From positions 1-18,284 of the forward strand of contig JBBRMY010000041.1 in the NCBI GenBank assembly GCA_038230595.1: a DNA stretch of 18,284 nt, read 5' to 3'. The DNA comes from JBBRMY01 sp038230595 (GTDB lineage Bacteria; Bacteroidota; Ignavibacteria; Tepidaquicellales; Tepidaquicellaceae). The translations under genes and the position numbers were made by a program. The notes below the pieces were generated by a model. It did not search any database. It was not told the origin of the DNA and saw nothing but the letters and a program-made list of their open reading frames with translations. This document shows positions 15,567 through 18,284 of the stretch, piece by piece. Numbering within the stretch: the stretch's first letter is position 1; the number at the start of each line of letters is the position of its first letter.

Positions 15567-15583
15567 TCAATTAATGACAGAAT

Positions 15584-15958
15584 ATGAACAAAAACGAAAT
15601 AAATAAAAAAGTTAACGACACGCTGAACAGCATCGAAAACATGGAGAAAACTCAACCGAATCCATTCATGTTTGAAAGAATTCTGAATGCATTGGATAAA
15701 AAAGTGGTATATAAAGAACAGAAAAGTTTTATCGGAAAATATGCATTAGGCTTTGCAGTTCTGTTTTTGCTAAATATCTTTTCATTCTTTACATACCAGA
15801 ATTCAGTTAAGGATATTTCTAATAATACAACTAAGAATACTTCAACTATATCCGAAAAAACAAATAAAGTAACGACGACTCAGCAGCAAAGCTCAACATT
15901 GAAAGATTTTGCTAAAGAGTATTTTTCAGAAACCGATTATAATTATAATTCAAAATGA
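15584..15958 (+). CDS. Small single-span membrane protein, probable anti-sigma factor
   Basis: This is a 124-residue protein with no family I can name. Residues 1-48 are cytoplasmic and helical with alternating charge (NPFMFERILNALDKK at 26-40). One membrane segment spans about 50-70 (GKYALGFAVLFLLNIFSFF). The rest is a Ser/Thr/Asn/Gln-rich periplasmic tail of about 50 residues. There is no HxxxCxxC zinc motif. The N-in/C-out layout, its place right after an ECF sigma gene and a 4-base ATGA overlap with a periplasmic sensor-like gene all fit a CnrY-like anti-sigma factor. That role is inferred from position and topology. The preceding ECF-type promoter would make it a negative-feedback element. 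Confidence 0.75.
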   Translation: MNKNEINKKVNDTLNSIENMEKTQPNPFMFERILNALDKKVVYKEQKSFIGKYALGFAVLFLLNIFSFFTYQNSVKDISNNTTKNTSTISEKTNKVTTTQQQSSTLKDFAKEYFSETDYNYNSK

Positions 15959-16542
15959 ATTTTTTTGATAAAAACAAAATATTAGCGATCGCGGTTGTGG
16001 CATTACTTGTGATCAATATAGGACTTCTTGCTTTCTTATGGCTTCATCGTCCTCATATGCCGCCAAATCCACCCGAAAGAGAGCGTGGAGACATAATGGA
16101 TAAAGAAAGAGATAGAATGCCGGATGACAAGGATAGAAAAGTTCTAACCCAGGGAGGACCCAAAGAATTTCTATCACATGAGTTAAACTTCTCAGATAAG
16201 CAAATTCAGGATTATGATAAGTTGATAGAGCAGCATCAGAAGGATATTAAAGCGATAAGAGAAAGTATGCAGAAAGACAGAGACAGCTTTTGGGACGGGT
16301 TATCCGGTTCTGGCAGCCCTGAATCTGCTGCATCAAAAATCGGTGATGACCAGAAACAGCTGGAGCTGATAACATTCAATCATTTCAAAAAAGTTAGAGA
16401 ACTATGCACAGACGAGCAGAAGAAAAAATTTGATAAGGTAATAAATGAAGCTTTAAGAATGATGGCAGGTCCGGGTGGACCGCCCCCGGGTGGACCGGGA
16501 CATGATGGACCTCCAAAAGACGGATTGCCACCAAAAAGATAA
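15955..16542 (+). CDS. CnrX/ZraP/Spy-like periplasmic heavy-metal sensor protein
   Basis: This 195-residue protein has a membrane anchor (about 9-30), an acidic/basic linker, then a helical hairpin with the family's LTxxQ-type motifs in altered form: LNFSDKQIQDYDKLIEQHQ (77-95) and CTDEQKKKFDKVI (151-163). The tail is Pro/Gly-rich with one histidine (GPGGPPPGGPGHDGPP). Possible metal ligands include H31, H34, H75, H94, H143 and C151. The CnrX/ZraP/CpxP group senses metals or envelope stress in the periplasm, and in CnrYXH it releases the sigma factor through the anti-sigma protein. The start overlaps the preceding stop by 4 bases, so the two are co-translated. The metal is not visible from sequence; copper is suggested by the neighbouring multicopper oxidase. 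Confidence 0.83.
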   Translation: MNFFDKNKILAIAVVALLVINIGLLAFLWLHRPHMPPNPPERERGDIMDKERDRMPDDKDRKVLTQGGPKEFLSHELNFSDKQIQDYDKLIEQHQKDIKAIRESMQKDRDSFWDGLSGSGSPESAASKIGDDQKQLELITFNHFKKVRELCTDEQKKKFDKVINEALRMMAGPGGPPPGGPGHDGPPKDGLPPKR

Positions 16543-16547
16543 ATGAT

Positions 16548-16952
16548 ATGAAAATAATTTCTTTAATATTTTTACTCTTAATGTTCTTCTATTCCTGCAG
16601 CAGCAATAAGCAAAATGCAGAGCTGCCGGATATATCAAAGGCTGATCATATAAAGTTCAGTTATAAAATGGATTTTGATTCGACAGGAAAAATGAAAATA
16701 AAGGATGTAGATGTATCAGATTTCGGAAAAGTGAATGATGTAAAAAACGTAATTCAGTATGATCCATTCACATATGTTTACTGTATATCATCGGGCTCCA
16801 TGAGTTTTTACAAGGATTCAACTTTCATTGCAAACATGGTTTTCAATACTTCAAAAGATTACACACACATTGCCTGTAATTATAATGGCAAGCTTATAGC
16901 AATAAAGCTGTCGGAAGAGAATGCAAAATTTCTCGACAGCTTCAAAAATTAA
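16548..16952 (+). CDS. Small predicted lipoprotein of unknown function
   Basis: This 134-residue protein starts MKIISLIFLLLMFFYSCSSNKQ, a type II signal with a loose lipobox ending at C17, so it is probably anchored in a membrane facing the periplasm or surface. The mature part has mixed strand-like segments (SYKMDFDSTGKMKIKDVDV, SSGSMSFYKDSTF) and two further cysteines, in YVYCIS and HIACNYN. I do not recognise the family. It begins 5 bases after the sensor gene and ends 20 bases before the YHYH gene, so it belongs to the same transcript and should follow the ECF-type promoter at 15536-15566. Confidence 0.8.
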   Translation: MKIISLIFLLLMFFYSCSSNKQNAELPDISKADHIKFSYKMDFDSTGKMKIKDVDVSDFGKVNDVKNVIQYDPFTYVYCISSGSMSFYKDSTFIANMVFNTSKDYTHIACNYNGKLIAIKLSEENAKFLDSFKN

Positions 16953-16972
16953 AAATAAATTAATTAAAATAT

Positions 16973-18235
16973 ATGAAAGTATTTCTCATTGTCCTATCGC
17001 TTTTAGCTTTGTTGATCATATCTACTATGTCTTACGCCGATATAACTCCGGAGATATATACATGGAAGCAAAATCTAAATGGAGCAACCGGATATAATGG
17101 AATTCAGGCTGATGTTCAGCAAGTATTTTATTCTGTAAATTATTCCTATGTGAAAGCTACAGGAATACCATCTTACACAATTGGTCCCTGGGCTATGAAC
17201 CCCAATGTGCCATCTAATCAGAACTGGGTTTTCAAGATTGCGAGATTTCCTGTTCCTGCTTCTGCATTTACTGCAGTAGGGAATGGTCAGATCGGAGTTC
17301 TGAAAAACGGTGTTGCTATATTTAATTACGGTGATGCTATGACTTATAATAATGGCGGAATATGGCATAGGGTTGCGCAGTATTTTGAAGGAACTGGTTT
17401 TGATTCCTCCGGTGGTCACCCTGCACCCGGCGGATCATATCATTATCATATTAATATGACTAAGCTCTATACACCCAATGCAGCTCAGCATTCACCTATA
17501 ATCGGATATTTTTTTGACGGATATCCTTTGTACGGACCTTATGCCTTTGCAAATGCAAATGGAACAGGAGGAATTGCAAGAATGAGATCAGGATATACCA
17601 AAAGAAATATTACAACAAGAACAACACTTCCGGACGGAACAGTTCTTCAGCCTTCTCAATATGGTCCGGCAGTCAGTACAACATATCCTCTTGGATGCTT
17701 TCAGGAAGATTATCAAATTGCTGCAAGTAATTTTGATCTTGATGCACATAACGGAAGATTCGCAGTAACTCCGGAATATCCTGCAGGCATTTATGCTTAC
17801 TATGTAACAATAGATGCAGCAGGTAGTCCGATATATCCATATTTTATTGGTCCAACTTACTATGGGGTAGTTGTTGCCGGAAATACAGGAGGACCAGGTA
17901 GCGGACATATTGTGATTTCAGAGCCGGTAACTCAGTACGTTGCAACAGGAATTGGTAACTCAAGCGTTCCAGTCGGATTCAATCTTTATCAGAATTATCC
18001 AAATCCCTTCAATCCTGAAACAAATATTAAATTTGATATAGATAAAGCTGCTCAAACCAGCCTGAAAGTATATGATATGTCAGGAAAAGAGTTAGCAACT
18101 TTAGTAAATGATAAACTTGTGGCAGGAAGTTATGCAGTAAACTTTAATGCAGGCTCACTTGCATCGGGAGTTTATTTTTATTCGCTTATCTCAGGAAGTA
18201 CGAAAGTTACTAAAAAAATGATGGTAGTAAAATAA
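16973..18235 (+). CDS. YHYH-domain protein exported by T9SS
   Basis: This 420-residue protein has a signal peptide (1-22, cleavage after MSYA), a YHYH domain (about 25-305) and a T9SS type A sorting domain (about 336-420, NLYQNYPNPFNPETNIKFDI to KKMMVVK). The YHYH domain shows GGSYHYHIN (153-161), HSPIIGYFFDGYPLYGPY (173-190) and DLDAHNGRFAVTPEYPAGIYAYYVT (255-279), all family landmarks. Several histidines (H149, H157, H159, H173, H259) could bind metal. The biochemical role of YHYH proteins is not settled; they are often predicted to be metal-associated secreted proteins. The gene lies 20 bases after the lipoprotein, at the end of the sigma-controlled operon, and no strong terminator follows within the window. 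Confidence 0.9.
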   Translation: MKVFLIVLSLLALLIISTMSYADITPEIYTWKQNLNGATGYNGIQADVQQVFYSVNYSYVKATGIPSYTIGPWAMNPNVPSNQNWVFKIARFPVPASAFTAVGNGQIGVLKNGVAIFNYGDAMTYNNGGIWHRVAQYFEGTGFDSSGGHPAPGGSYHYHINMTKLYTPNAAQHSPIIGYFFDGYPLYGPYAFANANGTGGIARMRSGYTKRNITTRTTLPDGTVLQPSQYGPAVSTTYPLGCFQEDYQIAASNFDLDAHNGRFAVTPEYPAGIYAYYVTIDAAGSPIYPYFIGPTYYGVVVAGNTGGPGSGHIVISEPVTQYVATGIGNSSVPVGFNLYQNYPNPFNPETNIKFDIDKAAQTSLKVYDMSGKELATLVNDKLVAGSYAVNFNAGSLASGVYFYSLISGSTKVTKKMMVVK

Positions 18236-18284
18236 TAATATTTGCTTTGTAAAAAAAGCTCTCTGATATTTAATATCATGGATC

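Overview
The window is AT-rich DNA from a member of the Bacteroidota/Chlorobi/Ignavibacteria group. Two proteins end in type IX secretion (T9SS) type A sorting domains. One of these carries the string NYPNPFNPET, which is typical of Ignavibacteriota and relatives. Most genes lack an obvious Shine-Dalgarno sequence, and two candidate promoters fit the TAnnTTTG box of this phylum. No rRNA, tRNA, CRISPR array, transposase or phage gene is visible. The species cannot be named from the sequence.

Layout. (1) Positions 1-5223 hold a tight run of four plus-strand genes: a membrane polyferredoxin cut by the window edge, a family-2 polyprenyl-phosphate-type glycosyltransferase, a multi-spanning membrane glycosyltransferase, and a DUF2064/TIGR04282-type transferase of the kind linked to arsenosugar synthesis. 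A convergent exported rhodanese follows, then an ArsM-type arsenite methyltransferase with all four catalytic-type cysteines and a cysteine-rich tail. This looks like an arsenic methylation and arsenosugar (perhaps lipid-linked) locus; the radical SAM partner ArsS would have to lie outside. (2) Positions 5571-11165 are one exported protein of 1864 residues, built on a repeat of about 254 residues and ending in a dockerin-like calcium-binding domain. It contains a run of nine G in frame. (3) Positions 11422-12111 encode a PIG-L/LmbE-type deacetylase. (4) Positions 12304-18235 form a divergent gene set. On the minus strand are a T9SS-exported multicopper oxidase and a translationally coupled thioredoxin-fold protein. 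On the plus strand are an ECF sigma factor, a small membrane protein in the anti-sigma position, a CnrX/ZraP-like periplasmic metal-sensor protein, a lipoprotein and a T9SS-exported YHYH protein.

The most interesting result is a bipartite promoter-like motif present twice in part 4. It consists of ACCGCAAGGATTCAA, nine unmatched bases, then CGTCTAA. One copy faces the multicopper oxidase/redoxin operon on the minus strand and one faces the anti-sigma/sensor/lipoprotein/YHYH operon on the plus strand. CGTCTAA has the form of an ECF sigma -10 element and the spacing suits an ECF promoter. The two operons are therefore probably one regulon of the local sigma factor: a metal-responsive (probably copper) sigma/anti-sigma/sensor system whose outputs are T9SS-secreted cuproproteins. 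The motif is absent in front of the sigma gene, so activation would mainly feed back on the inhibitor.

Two structured non-coding elements, a three-stem element and a strong GC-rich hairpin, separate the sigma gene from the anti-sigma promoter.
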